Assembly: GCF_004359215.1 (NCBI RefSeq)
Contig: NC_090615.1
Location: 7,341,120 to 7,405,119 of the forward strand
From: Bremia lactucae
Lineage: Eukaryota; Oomycota; Peronosporomycetes; Peronosporales; Peronosporaceae
Direction: 5' to 3'
Length of the DNA stretch: 64,000 nucleotides
In this document: one piece after another, positions 51,666 through 63,643 of the stretch
Numbering within the stretch: position 1 is the first letter of the stretch
How the letters are laid out: each line of letters begins with the position of its first letter
Translations under genes and position numbers: made by a program
The notes under the pieces: generated by a model
The model's database searches: none
The model's input: only the letters and a program-made list of their open reading frames with translations
Told to the model about the DNA's origin: nothing

Positions 51666-53370
51666 CGTTCATCAGACACCAAAATGCCAGTCGACGTGAA
51701 GAAATAAGCTTCATTCCTGGTTTGAACAACGCGAGGGTGGACGTGGTGAGCACGCTATTGACGATTACGACGTCGCATTCACTGCATGACGCGTGAGGAG
51801 TGGCGCATGTGCTACGTCCACGTCCGCGATGGTAGTCCAGCGTGCGATATGCGGGGACCACTTTTAAAGAAGAAGGACGACTTAATGTGCACAGGGTATG
51901 TCCCAGTTTCCTCAAACGTGGATTGCTCGCTACGAGAGAAACCTTTCGGAGCTCCAAGTGTCTAAGCTGAATCGGTTGCGGAAGCATAAATATGATCGCC
52001 GTGGTTGTCCACGAAGTCCCGATCGACTGAAGCATGATCGCCACGATCATTTACGCAGCCACAATCGACACTCATCCTATCCATATGTTCCCGATCCTCA
52101 AGATAGATTTTGAAGTCGCTCGCGTGTTTGTTGCCGCTGGGATCTAGCTGCTCGCCAGCACCGTGGGTCGCGATATCGTAGGTGGGATCAACAGTATCGA
52201 ACGCGTTATTTGTCTTCGTATTGAACTCGTAGTCCGTCACTACGTCGAAGGCATCCTGAGCCAACGTGCTTACTTCAAGGTTCCCACGTATCGTCAGCAG
52301 GCGAATGTTATGAGCAATGAACCTTGTATTGGTTCTCGTCTCGAGGCTCCGTGCGCCGAAAATCTACTCGGCACGCGGAAACGGCGATCTTCGTGACGGA
52401 CGATGCGATCGGCGATCCAGCGCCGGGCACTCGATGCATCGACCCGCGAAAGAGAAGCATCACGGCGAAAGGTCTGCGTTTGTGAGCGCCTATATAGATA
52501 ATCGGGCGCCTGATCACTCGAACGACGAGCTGCGCTTTCTTTGAGCCGAAACTAAAGAGGCGAAGAGCGGACTACCGAAGGCTCGTTAAATGGCCGAGAG
52601 TTCTTGTGATCGCCCGGCTGCTGCAACTGCGCCCACTGAACGAGCTCGAGGGAGCTCAATTCGCTGGTGTTGCGTCTTCGTCAACTTGAGGGTGCTGTAT
52701 TCGAAGGAAAACAGCAATATTTGTCTGCACGGTGCTCGGCCGGACAAGGTCCCAGGTGTCGTCGGCGTTGTCGTTACGGGAGTCAAGGTTTACTCACGAA
52801 GTTGACAAAACCAACGCGCGACAACATCAAGCGCTACGCACTTGATGGTCCACTACTAATGTAGACGATGGACGTCTTCGATTTCCCGCGTGTGTCATAC
52901 CTGCTGTAAACAACCTTCAAGCTTTTTCGATTCATGACTTCCACGACAGCTCAACTGGTGGTCATCTGGTCGTAAAAGATGTTTTGAGGTCATATATCGA
53001 TAGTTTTTTTCTTGCCGCGAATGTATAAGTACGTTTAGATATGAATGCGCTCTTGTAAGACTTGCAACGTATGAAGCTTGCGCCGTCCTCACGGGCCCGA
53101 CTGCGACAGCTTCCGATTGGCACGGAAGCCTGCGTTCAGTTGGCTTGGGTTACATCTTTGGTTTTTCTTTTGATAAATACGAACTTACAAGCATCTAAGT
53201 TGCTCTAAATCATTATTAAAATGGTGCATTTTGCCCCAGTCTCCGCGCATGTTTCGGAGAAGACGGAACGGGGATCTTCCAGAATTTAAATTTCGGACGC
53301 CATGGAGTTTCAAAGTCCATCGTTTCGGACTGCATTCCGCGTTTCACCTCGGTTTTCTAGGCCTATTAGT
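51666..53370. other. Unassigned, higher-GC stretch
   Basis: Overlapping frames on both strands (longest 159 codons, 51571-52050 minus) but no recognisable domain; composition differs from the neighbouring gypsy remnants. Probably degraded transposon sequence. Confidence 0.3.
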
Positions 53371-53423
53371 GAAATGAGCTGGATTGTCCGATTTCTTATA
53401 AATCGGACAATCCTGCTCATTCC
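53371..53423. repeat. Palindrome, ~23-bp arms
   Basis: GAAATGAGCTGGATTGTCCG and the reverse complement CGGACAATCCTGCTCATTC flank a short AT centre, with one or two mismatches. Confidence 0.75.
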
Positions 53424-53867
53424 ACAAAATGTTCCAGCTCTTAGACACCCGGTTAATAATGTCCACAGCGGCGAACGGATGAGCAAACGGATGGCCAAAT
53501 GGAGCTTGTGAAAAGAGTGCTTATCTATAGCTCGTTGGTCTGTTTTTTTGCGCCTAAAATGTATCGAGACTTAAGAATTTTTTTGAAACTGTAGCAGCCA
53601 CTATAACAGAAAAACATATTATTTGAAAAACAGCAATTTAATTTTTTTATGGATGTATACATGAATATCAATTAAAAGATATATTCAAAAGATTATCTAA
53701 AAAGGTAAAGAAAAGAAATATATTTGAAAATTTGAAATTTGTGGCGTAAATCATGGATTTATGCCAATTGTAGTTCAAACTCTATTTAAATTTTATATTA
53801 AAAAAATTAATATTAAAGGTTAAAATAACAAAGTTTATAAATACTGCGCAGTTATGTGACATTGTCC
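53424..53867. other. AT-rich spacer
   Basis: No feature seen. Confidence 0.3.
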
Positions 53868-54540
53868 TTGTCGTGAAGTTTGTTATTCCACTTGAAATAT
53901 CCGCCAATAACAATGCCGTACACGCGTCTACCGGGTTGACGTCATTTTTTGTCAACAGCCCGAGCCATTCTCGCGATCCGGCGCTTCTTGATTTATCACC
54001 TCTGAAACATTCGGTCTCCATGCTTTGTGGGGGAACATCTATAGATGGAATCGCGCCGACACGTTTCTTGATTGATTATGCAGAATACGAGGTTGTTGGC
54101 GATGTACCCTGTGACATTAACCTTGTGGCCAAGGCATATCCAGTCCTGACGTGATGCATCCCAACGCATCTGCCGTCGCTAATTATGCTCCTTAAAAGCA
54201 TTCTTCGCTTTTCAATTCGGCTGCAGCAACCGACTTATTGTGATGTTTCGACAAGGCATCACACGATTTGTACGCGATGCACTACAACAGGCATTCAACC
54301 GACAGAAGGAGAGCTCTGATAGAATTGGTCGCAAGAGCCTGTTGACATTCCAAGAAAACGACAGGGTCCTATTGTCCACAAACAGTTTACCGTATACAGC
54401 AGAGAAACTTTGGGCCCTGAAAAGTAAGCCCCAAGATACATGACCCGTTCAAGATTTGTAAAGCTCGTAGTGATTCTTACACGCTAGATATTTTAACATC
54501 TATGCGCTCGCACCCGACATTCTATGGCGAGTGATTTAAG
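53868..54540 (+). pseudogene. Gypsy integrase C-terminal region of a second lineage
   Basis: NNAVHASTGLTSFFVNSPSH is the end of the integrase core. FVRDALQQAFNRQKESSDRI and LLTFQENDRVLLSTNSLP (54267-54390) are the basic linker and start of the GPY/F module, in another frame. A ~300-bp stretch between the two pieces encodes a conserved-looking FLIDYAEYEVVGDVPCDIN that I cannot place. Truncated after 54440. Confidence 0.65.
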
Positions 54541-55957
54541 GCTTATCTACCGGCGGATCTCTCATCGTCTCTTTTCCGCTCTTCTGCGCGGGCTCAAAGT
54601 CCGATATAGGATATCGGAGACGATTAATGATTCCCGGGTAAAATGAGTCGCTATCGTCAAACTCAACGATCTGAGTTCGGATCGGTAGTACGGGTCTCGG
54701 AACCATCGCGTAAGATCCCAAATCAATACAGCATTCGCAGATGTCGTCGTCATCAGCATTCTCTGGCTTGTAATTAATGTCACGTTAGGGATCGTAATCT
54801 AAGCGACAAGACAATCTTCACCACGTCGTTCACAGGCAGACCTTCACTCGTCAATGCGAAGCGGAGCTTGCGTCACCCGCCCTGGTCGATCGAAGCGTGT
54901 GTATGCGAAAGACCCTGCTCGCCCGCCTCGATAGTAATCTTTAGCCTTCTCAGCCGATGTAATTTCAGGCGGGGTCCTCTGTTCGATTGCCTCGCTGTAA
55001 ATCGGGAGCCTCTGCTCGACCGATGTAGTTGTATGGGGAACCGGGAACCCTTGTTTGATCGCCTTATTCTGAACCGGAAGCCTCTACTCTAACGATGTCT
55101 GTATGGTTCAGGTGACATCATTGCTAAGCTTCCGATGGCAAACGACAATCCGTTCCGCGCAGAACGGTCGTGTTGTCATACATTTGAAAGCAATGATGAA
55201 TTTTGTCTTACGAGATAAGCTACGCGTTCGATTGCATTCTTTAAATATCGTGGCTGTCACGGTATCAGTCGCAGATCGATTGACTATATCGATCTGTCAA
55301 GCATCGAAGCGAAAATGACGCGAGTGAAGTTTTCACTCACCAGCTTGTTGCGGCAGCCGATTAGCCTCACGTCAGGGGTCGTGATCAAGTTCTCCGTCAG
55401 CATAGAGATAGTGATGGCCTTTTGTGCGGGTAAGGTCAGTCACGCTGATAGAGCCAATGAACGAGGCGGTTGAACAGATGTTCTCGCGTCTCTCGAATCG
55501 TGATAGTAGACGGGGCCCAGGCCAAACAGGAGCATTACAATTCAATAGTGGTCGCTGTGGTCGCTTCACCCCAGAAACGAAGGGAGTCTCGTCTTGTCGC
55601 GCCTGGTGGCGGCATCAAAGTGTGAGTCACTTTGGGGCTATGAGTCGAGCTGCCACCGGGATACCGGGGTCTGTATTCCTGTCAGTAGAACGCCTCGCGG
55701 CTACTGGAATTGCTCGTTTCTTGAAAGGGTCATCGATGACAGAGCATCTCGTCGGGAGATGGCTGTGAATGTCAACAGGCACGGATGCGCGGCCGCACGA
55801 TGACCTGCCTAGATCAAAATATGGAACTAATATACGAAGAGCTTTAAAATAATTTTCTATTTAAAAACGCTATTTTAGTCGAAAGTTTTTGAGCCTTGCC
55901 TTTTCACGGCAAAAAATACGAATTCCATTCTCGTAAAGGGTAAAAATATATTTTATA
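54541..55957. other. Unassigned stretch with degenerate ~66-bp repeats
   Basis: Around 54970-55090 two or more degenerate units read RGPLFD..., NREPLLDR, NREPLFDRL and NRKPLL on the plus strand, consistent with an old tandem repeat. The remaining sequence has frames up to 114 codons without recognisable domains. Confidence 0.35.
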
Positions 55958-56112
55958 AATGAAATGTGTTCGATGCGGCATCAGATTTTGAAATAATAAT
56001 TTATAACATGTACTATAATTATTTATAATTATTTTTAATAATTATAAATAATTATAGTACATGTTATAAATTATTATCTCAAAATCTGATGCCGCATCGA
56101 ACACATTTCATT
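55958..56112. repeat. Long near-perfect palindrome (74-bp arms)
   Basis: Bases 55958-56031 and 56039-56112 are reverse complements with a single mismatch seen and a 7-base centre (TTTTTAA). The inner parts are AT-rich (ATTATTTATAATTA); the outer parts hold 'gtgttcgatgcggcatcag'. Confidence 0.9.
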
Positions 56113-56772
56113 GTGTTTTGACTGCGAATGTCGCGGCGTAAAGGGTTCCCGCGACCATAAGAGATCTCGATTGCGTCGAGGTCCATTAGCTTTGGACCAG
56201 CCATCGGGGGACGTAGCAGCTTGCCCTGTCAAAGGAAGAAGCAGTATGCACGCAAGCGAAACTCGTCTTGGGGAGGCTCCAATGCTCCCACTAGATAGCG
56301 TGTAACGTGGGAAACGCTTGCTTGTTCATGACGAGTTTCCAAGAGCCTATTCCATCGCGATGAATGGCAATCGAGATGGCAAAAAGCTGACTTGGCCGCG
56401 GAGCGTCAACAAACCTTGACGCTATCGCAATGTCAATCTCGCGGACCATCTATAAAGAGGGAGGCTTTTTCGGCCATCACAAGAGTACGCCGACGTCTCC
56501 ATCTTAATAGGTGCTACGAAGTGCGTGAGAGAGTCGATAGCTACCGATTTGCTTCGGCAAGCTTGCGCACCATATAGTCTTAAATAACGGCAGGCTGCTG
56601 TCGGAGTTGCTGGGTTTACAAAGCGGTCGATACGATCTCTCCAGACACCACCACGAGGCGGTGTAGTGCATACCACTCCATCGAGGTGAGGTGATAGAAG
56701 TCTGTATGCTCCAGCGAAGCCGCTAAGGTCCCCGATAACTGGTCCGTGGTCATCTCAAATCTGTTCTTTAAA
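56113..56772. other. Unassigned stretch left of LTR C
   Basis: Frames up to 84 codons, no domain seen. It is positioned as the internal region next to LTR C (minus sense) but no gag could be recognised. Confidence 0.3.
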
Positions 56773-56794
56773 CAGACTACGAAGTGCTACCAGG
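56773..56794 (-). promoter_or_regulatory. Putative tRNA primer-binding site next to LTR C
   Basis: Minus-strand CCTGGTAGCACTTCGTAGTC directly follows the LTR end, the same 20-mer as at 44433-44454. Confidence 0.5.
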
Positions 56795-57097
56795 TGTAAT
56801 GGGGTAAAAACTATTTCTTCAAACACTTTTATAGCGCCTTACGTACTAGGTAAAATTTACTCTGTTTATATTTCGTTTTACCTATTACTTCGTGCTTCGT
56901 ACGAAATTATATCATTGCTTTTGATTACCTCTCATATATAGGTCAACTTATTATTGGCTATGTTGGGTCTGGCACCCCGATAAAAATAGAGCGATAACAA
57001 TAACTTGCAGTATACGCTAATCGGATACTGCAGTATACCTACTTGTGGAGTTATGTCTCTACCACATAACTACTTGTGTATAAGGTTCCCCGTTACA
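56795..57097 (-). repeat. LTR of a third type (C)
   Basis: TGTAATGGGGTAAAAAC ... GGTTCCCCGTTACA, 303 bp. It shares the terminal TGTAAYGGGG/CCCCGTTACA with types A and B, but the interior is different. The primer-binding 20-mer on its left makes it a minus-sense 5' LTR. Confidence 0.6.
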
Positions 57098-57179
57098 AGG
57101 TGGGTATGCATGGATGGCGATGCAGACGTTGTTGATGCATGCGCCAAATTGCTACTGGCAAATTATGTCATCGGCTATA

Positions 57180-57700
57180 TTAACTTTAACTCTTTACGAG
57201 CGGGCGTATCCTCGAAGTATCGGGGACACGATTTGTACATTCTGTCTGACCATCCTGAAACAGATTGTCAGAAGTTGACATTTTTACCGTTGTCCAAGTG
57301 ATTTGAACAGAGATTGCCAAAACTCCGCCGTGAATCTGGGGCCTAGATCTGAGACGAGCTAACGCGGTAATCCGTGTAATCAAAATATCGCGTCGACAAG
57401 ACCGGAGCACAGCCTTCGGTTGGGATTGACTCCAGGACCACAGCTACCATCTTGCTGAATTGATCTACAATCACAATAATACCATTATCCTTGTGAGCGT
57501 CTCGAGAAATCCGATGGCGAAGGCCAAAGAAAGGACTGCCAACACAGGCTGGGGATGAAAAGAAGCACGACATGAAGGACTTAGCTTTACCAGCTGACAA
57601 ACCTCGCAAGAACGGATGTACTTGTACAATATCTCATGCTGGCGAGGTTTGTGGAAACCGCGACTTAACCGTGAGGTAAAACTTCTCGATACCTACTTGT
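57180..57700 (-). pseudogene. Gypsy integrase
   Basis: Antisense integrase: GLRHRISRDAHKDNGIIVIV, DQFSKMVAVVLESIPTEGCA and, at lower coordinates, DHPETD-type words. The zinc-finger Cys pair lies near 57590. Frameshifted. Confidence 0.6.
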
Positions 57701-57819
57701 TGGTGCATCGTGACACGCATGCATAGTGCAGTAATTGCCAATCATTCTGATCATAAATGACTGCACGGAGTTGTCATCAGCAATGGTTGTAGAAAATAGT
57801 AAGCCATTGCGTGTTGTGT

Positions 57820-58420
57820 ATCGATCTGATGACGATCAATACAATGTCGACATCCTTTTAAGAATTAATTTGAGGAGCCTGTGGTGTATCACTAAACTTC
57901 TAGAAGGTATCTTGTTTATAAGCTCTACTAAAGCCATAAAGTAGTGTTGACGACGAAACACTTGAGACTTGTGTTCAACAGTGAGATTATTCGCACTGCT
58001 GAGTGGCGCAGCCGGTTCAAAACCAGGCCGACGCGAAAGCGCATTACTGACGACATAAGTCGTCTTGGCATATACTTCACTGAAAAGGATTACTCCGCAA
58101 AGAAAGACAACCACCTCGCCATTTTTGCAAGAAATATAGGCTGCTTACTGCCCTGCATGGTCCGTGCAAACAATGAGCGGTCTATCTTCGAAATAATTGA
58201 CTCTAAACTTAGACAGTGCGAGTTTATGGCAAGGACTCCCTTGCGATGCACTGATTAGTTACGGCTAGCTGGTCAAAGCTGGCGCGACTGATAGCAGACG
58301 ACGCACTCTGCGCCGTCTGTGTCATACTGCATTAACGCGCAGCCGATTGCGAATTCGCTAGCATCACAGACCACATGGAATGGACTGTTTTGGTCTGCAA
58401 TCGCCAAGATTAGCGATTAC
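57820..58420 (-). pseudogene. Gypsy RNase H
   Basis: Contains VSNALSRRPGFEPAAPLSSA at the RNase H end and antisense 'DASEFAIGCALMQYDTDGAE'-type coding near 58330. Several shifts. Confidence 0.6.
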
Positions 58421-59340
58421 ACCAATTGTTGCTTGATACCTTCAACGGAACATTGACGCAATCAGCGTTTTATGACCACTCGAAGTTTTTTTTAAACAAG
58501 AAAGATTTACTCTCATTTTGGCCTAACTGGGGGAGTACTTATGCAAGTACGCCGCTAAATCGAGAAACTTCCGATGTTCCTTTATATCTGACTGTCACCG
58601 GCCAGTCGGCGATCCCCTTGTTAGTTTCAGAATCATGTCGTACACCGTGTATACCCACGATGCACTTTAGAAGTGGTACGTCGCTTGCTGCGAATATCCA
58701 CTTCATGAAATCAACATACAACTTATGCTTACGCATATATAATAGCCTTTTGAACGTGAGCACGATGTACATTAACGTCCGACTTATCGTTCATGGCTCT
58801 TCTATGGACGAAGACGTCATCAAAATAATTTGGTGCGAACAAAATCTCGCACCGATCTCAACAGTTTGATTACACATCTGCTAAATGCTGCAGGGTGTTA
58901 CTAAGCCTCTGTGGCAAAGCTAGCCACTACCAAAGCATTCCGCTTTAGGTACTAAGAAAAATATCATATTCACGCATGAGATCTCATATCAGTATCATTG
59001 ACAAAAAGATAGTACTCATTGACATACCGTCAATGACTACGTATTTTCTTGGCGTCGGCGTTTGAGCCGGTACCGTTGCTGCATTCAATTGTTTGAGCGC
59101 GTGCACAACCCGCCATCCTCCTGTTGGGGAACACATACCGGTGGTCGGAGAGTCATGTGGGAGGTTGACTCCCTCACATGGTCCGCTGCTAAGCGATATC
59201 AAAGAACTTTACGATCGCGAGTACTTAATCACGAGGCAGTGGCACTGTTTCATGACACAGTAATCTGAACCTGGTATCAGATCCATCTCGTGTCGAGTGT
59301 CTTTATCTTTAGGCAACTCGCATTGTACCAAATTAAAAAT
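58421..59340 (-). pseudogene. Gypsy reverse transcriptase
   Basis: Minus-strand thumb words near 58560-58660 and, from 59202 down, GGWRVVHALKQLNAATVPAQ and TPTPRKYVVIDGMSMSTIF. The first residues lie near 59270-59330 (CELP equivalent). Stops and deletions; YFDD not preserved. Confidence 0.6.
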
Positions 59341-60760
59341 AAATTCTTAAATTCGATCAAATACTTATATAAAAGATTTGTCTTTAACGACTTCCAAGAT
59401 TGAGACGTACGAATCAATCCGAGTCTTCTCATTGAGGAAACTTTCTGTCATCGATGACCTGCTGATAATCCGTTCGTTCTCAGGAAATACTATTCACGGC
59501 CGAATATCGGCCACGTACTTGTCATCATTGTGACAGGTATGAAGATCTGCTTGACTTTGCTACTGCGAATCCGGCAAGAGCAGTTTCAGTTCTAGCGTTG
59601 GCAATTAAGTTTATCTCCGAGTTTTAGTTCGGAAGTGCTATTGGATCAAGTGTATAACCTCTTACGCTTGATCCGTTTTTTATTAAGATATTCAACATAT
59701 CATTTTCTTCTGTGAAACTTATTTCGAAAAGTACCTGGGGACATATTCCGTCGGAATTTGCTGACTTATTCCCTCAAGGTTTATGGAGCTCAATTTCTTT
59801 TCATTTGAGAAGTTTTCTTCTCAACAACCGCTAGCTATGGTTGTGCAACCACAGCGAGACCACCTACCATAGACTCTCCAGTTGATCTAGGACTTTCACA
59901 CTGTCTCTTCTAGACAGGTGTCTCATACTAACGACCGAACCACAAGTGAGGCCATCGCACTCAGTCGTTCTAACGACTCAACTACAAGTGAGGCCATCGC
60001 ACTCACTCGTAGAATATTCACACGCTTTTGAACGCTTTAAAACGTTCACCAGGTGGCTATCTGATGAACAAGGTATCGTAGCGAATCAATGCTGCCAATT
60101 ATCTATACCTCGTACTTTCTGATCCATCGTGTTCCAAGGAGGACGTCAAATTAGTCATCCCCAGCCAGCACGATGACATTATCATCGTATTGGTTACTTT
60201 TAACGTTTAATTGGATACCGCCCACTCTTTTAAAACCGTTACAGATGCACCTGCTGCTGGGTGCACTGCAATCCGCGTTAGAGGTATATTGCGCTCAACG
60301 AACTCGAATCTACGATCTTCTAGCGAATTGCGTCGAATATAATAGTTTGACGCCGCACAATCGGCTACTTATTTGCCACTTTGATTTGCAAGTGATGAGG
60401 GTGACCTCGTCACCGGAAGCAGTAACATTCAGTGAATATGTGTTAGGAATAAATTCGTCAAAAGACATGGAAATTAAATTGACGTTGCTGGATCAGTAAT
60501 GCACTCCGCACCTACTGGTCCCGATCGTTTTTTTACGAACCGCCTCGCCATTGCAATTTGCAGCAGTGCCGGCTCCACGTTATTAGCTATTCTTAGCGGA
60601 AGGTCGACCTCGTTGCGCCCATCGTCGTTAATTGGCACTGGGGGTGAGGCAGGCGTAGTGCCCTGTCTTATGACAGCAATTACCCCTTTGCAATCGATTG
60701 TAACTTAGAAGAGCGAGGTTTATCGCTCTCAACCTATCAGGGGTGCTTCAGTCTTGAACC
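59341..60760 (-). pseudogene. Protease-RT linker and protease remnant
   Basis: Linker words shared with 36341-36898 run to ~59800. At 59935-60008 a 39-bp unit ('acaagtgaggccatcgcactca') is directly duplicated; the copy at 26100-26140 has it once. Protease coding ('AVTSPEDEVTLIT'-like) is readable in broken form at 60340-60430. Confidence 0.5.
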
Positions 60761-61450
60761 TTTGAGTTCTTGCCGTCTCGGAGGATGATAACCATCTGAG
60801 TGGCGAAAGCATGTTTCAGGCTAAAAACCGCCTCTTTCGTTATGGAGATCGCTTGATCTAGCGTCTCTAGTGCGAGGCGGAACAGGTGGGTCTTGACGAA
60901 GCCATTTGCAAGGCCCATGATGATACAGTAACTAGTGTTTGTTCCTTAATCGACGATTCACGATACATCCTTACTAGGTACTGTGTATGTTGGGTGTAAG
61001 CATGAATGTCAAACTTGCCCTGCTTTAAATTCAGGAACTCTGCTCGAGCCGAGAATTCGACATGAAGCGGCTAAATAGTTTGTCTGAGCTGGAGCTTAGA
61101 GACCACATCCAACCTAAATATAAATGGGTCGTGGAGCTTGAGCGCAAAGGCCATTGTGTTGGCACGTCCGGCCAACTAGGGCATACCAAACTTTACTTTC
61201 ATCGCATCGTCTCGATGCGACGAGCTTCTATAGCATCAAATATAATTCGATACATCATCGTAACAAGGAGTTGCCTTCGACTGCCGTGACCTTAGAGATT
61301 CAAATCTTTAGGCTTTCGGGTCAACGCGAACGAGCCAGCTCGCTAGGAGCACGTAAATGCTGCTGTCTCAACATTCTGCTTGTTAAGAGCCTTGCTGGTG
61401 AAGCAAGGTTGCCTTTCCTCGGGCCGCATCGAGTCAATATAGCATGAACT
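60761..61450 (-). pseudogene. Gag remnant
   Basis: Antisense Gag words (LRQQHLRAPSELARSRRPESL-type near 61330-61370) homologous to 37500-37660. Heavily broken. Confidence 0.5.
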
Positions 61451-61626
61451 GGATTGAAGATACAACTAATAAAAAGAGAAGAGACGAAGGTAGTCAGGAT
61501 GAATTTCACTGAATGGGAGATATTCACTTTTGCCTTCACCACAATCTACGAAAGCTGCCTGAAGTGAAGGTTCTACTTAGTCAAAATTTGGCTTCTCAGG
61601 TGTTGAATCAATTTAATGTACAATTG

Positions 61627-61905
61627 TCACGCGGCTTGCTTCGCCTCATAAAGTGCATCTCCTAGCAGAAGCTTCTTGTTTGAATAATTAGGGTCATTGA
61701 ACCCATTTAGTTGATCCAAGTATACCGATTCTCCCCCTTCGCCGTGCAAGAAACCTCTTGGAGGTGAAAGTAAGCAAGACCTAGCCCCAGTTAGCTCGGT
61801 GCGTACTGGCACGCGCAGCGTAATATACTTGATCACAGGCGAAAAGGTCTCCATGTAGTCGATTGCATATCTTTGCTTGAACTCCTTTCTGAATCGGAAT
61901 TGTGC
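61627..61905 (-). pseudogene. Ty1/copia reverse transcriptase fragment
   Basis: FKQRYAIDYMETFSPVIKYI, FLHGEGGESVYLDQLNGFND and LLLGDALYEAKQAA are signature copia RT words (family forms: YMETFSPV, FLHGE, LYGLKQA). Only the N-terminal third of RT is kept; the catalytic YVDD is absent. On its right it adjoins gypsy RT in the opposite orientation. Confidence 0.8.
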
Positions 61906-61950
61906 GAGTTGCCTAAGGATAAAGGCACTCGACACGAAATCAAGAAATCA
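61906..61950 (+). pseudogene. Gypsy RT start fused to the copia fragment
   Basis: CELPKDKGTRHEIK, the conserved gypsy RT start, begins directly at the copia boundary and is lost again within about 45 bp. Confidence 0.6.
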
Positions 61951-62329
61951 AATATACGGCGTGATTATGACGGACGGCGTAAAGGATGCCAAGCAATGGT
62001 CAAGGCCTGTTTCCGCTTGAAGATTTTTTGCTACCGCTGTCACCATTGTAATATTGATCAACTCTATACGAGATACTGGATAAATCGCGTCCGCGATAGA
62101 CGTCAGTTCACGTAGTAAAACTTATAGCAACACGTCGCACCTAAAACTTCTTAATTACTCCGCTAAGGTCGCGCTTTCTCGAAAAAACCACTTGCACCCA
62201 TCGCCTTCCTTTCTTGAGACGTATTAATAAGCTTCTCCGTCTTGTGATTATGTACTGACTTCATAACGCTCTTCATTGCTATAAGCCACTGGTTCTTGTA
62301 CTTGTTCTTGTGCTTGTTCTTCGTTACCT

Positions 62330-62520
62330 CGTTATATGATGTAGAGATCGTTGCAGCGCGTCGTCGGTGCACGAGTTGTCAGTTGCTTTGCCTCTCGTTG
62401 AGCGGAATCGCGCGAAGAGTGCCTTTATAGATTCTAGAGATTGGGGCTTATCAGCACCACCAAAAATCTAGAAGGCCCATGGCTTCAAGTCCTCATTTAT
62501 GACTCGCGGAGCCTGCTCTT
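62330..62520 (-). repeat. Dispersed repeat shared with 51480-51665
   Basis: Reverse-complement copy of the repeat at 51480-51665. Confidence 0.55.
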
Positions 62521-63643
62521 TTCGAAAATGTCACCTGACGACCTAAGTCAGGAGAGTTGCTGCGTACACGTTTAGGGTTCATGCTGCTCAGTGTGGGTTA
62601 TTTAGCAACTATCATCTTATGTAAAAGTATTCCCTCTTTCCCAAGAGGTTTTATCCTTTCAGTATGCAGCTCATACGCTTGAGAAAAATGAGCGAACTTT
62701 TCGGCCTGCATCAGATAATCGGTACTTCTGCGGTCTTACTTGGATTAAAGGATATTCTGCATTTCTTTGGAGGCGTACGCCAAATATTGTCTAAACCAAG
62801 TTATCTCCACCGTTTAACAAACTCGGTCATTGGTTGTCAGATACATAATATGTTCTAACTAACTTCGGCTCAAGTAATTTTCATTGCTTGAGCCGACGTT
62901 ATACTTGTCTTAAATGTTTCCAGCATTTTTTTCATCACATTCTGCAAAGTAAGTAGCTGAGTCCACCACATCGTGAAGTGAATTTTGTACTTTTGAACAT
63001 AATAATCCAAGCAAATCCACTTCTACGTCTTCTTGCCACTCGAATACACAAGAGCACAAAAGACTGTGCCAACGAAATTCGCGCTGAAATCTTCGACCCC
63101 GTTCCAAAAAGAACTAAGTTCTTCGTGCTGCTCGCGGCCATCAAACGGCCGAATACCAAGCTACCTTGCATCGTGATATTTCACTCAAAACCGATGCCCC
63201 TGAGCTTGATCGTATCCATCTGAATCTTGCAATGCATGGACTGATACCCTCCACCTTCAGGCAACATATCAAAAATTCTAAGTCTTGCGCAACTTTATGT
63301 GTAACGTTGATGCTTTGTCCGCCATACTCGGGCTGTCTAGGACCCCTTCCGCAAGCCTCCTCGGAGCAAAAAAACGGCGCATTTTTAAATAATTCATGTG
63401 CATCCTTGTACCTTTTCCCAGGGCCGATCCAAATAAACTTGAATTCCTAGACTGAGGACACCAGTAACCTTGTCTGTGACAACTCGGGTCCGTGCAAACG
63501 TCGGATTATTCCTCTCATTACTATCAAAAGTTCTGATGCTTCGTCATTCCCGGTAATGGCACGTCCACCGCATGGACATCCTCGGGTTGACTCTTTTTTC
63601 AAATCTTTATACTTACATGCCCTTTCGTGACCAGTGGCAGGGC
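62521..63643. other. Unassigned stretch
   Basis: Frames on both strands at 62910-63450 (up to 94 codons) look partly protein-like, e.g. minus VDLLGLLCSKVQNSLHDVVD and plus LDRIHLNLAMHGLIPSTFRQ, but I cannot assign them. Confidence 0.3.

Noticed and set aside
51571..52050. 159-codon minus-strand ORF as a gene
   Set aside because: Composition and lack of domains suggest chance; several other frames overlap equally long.
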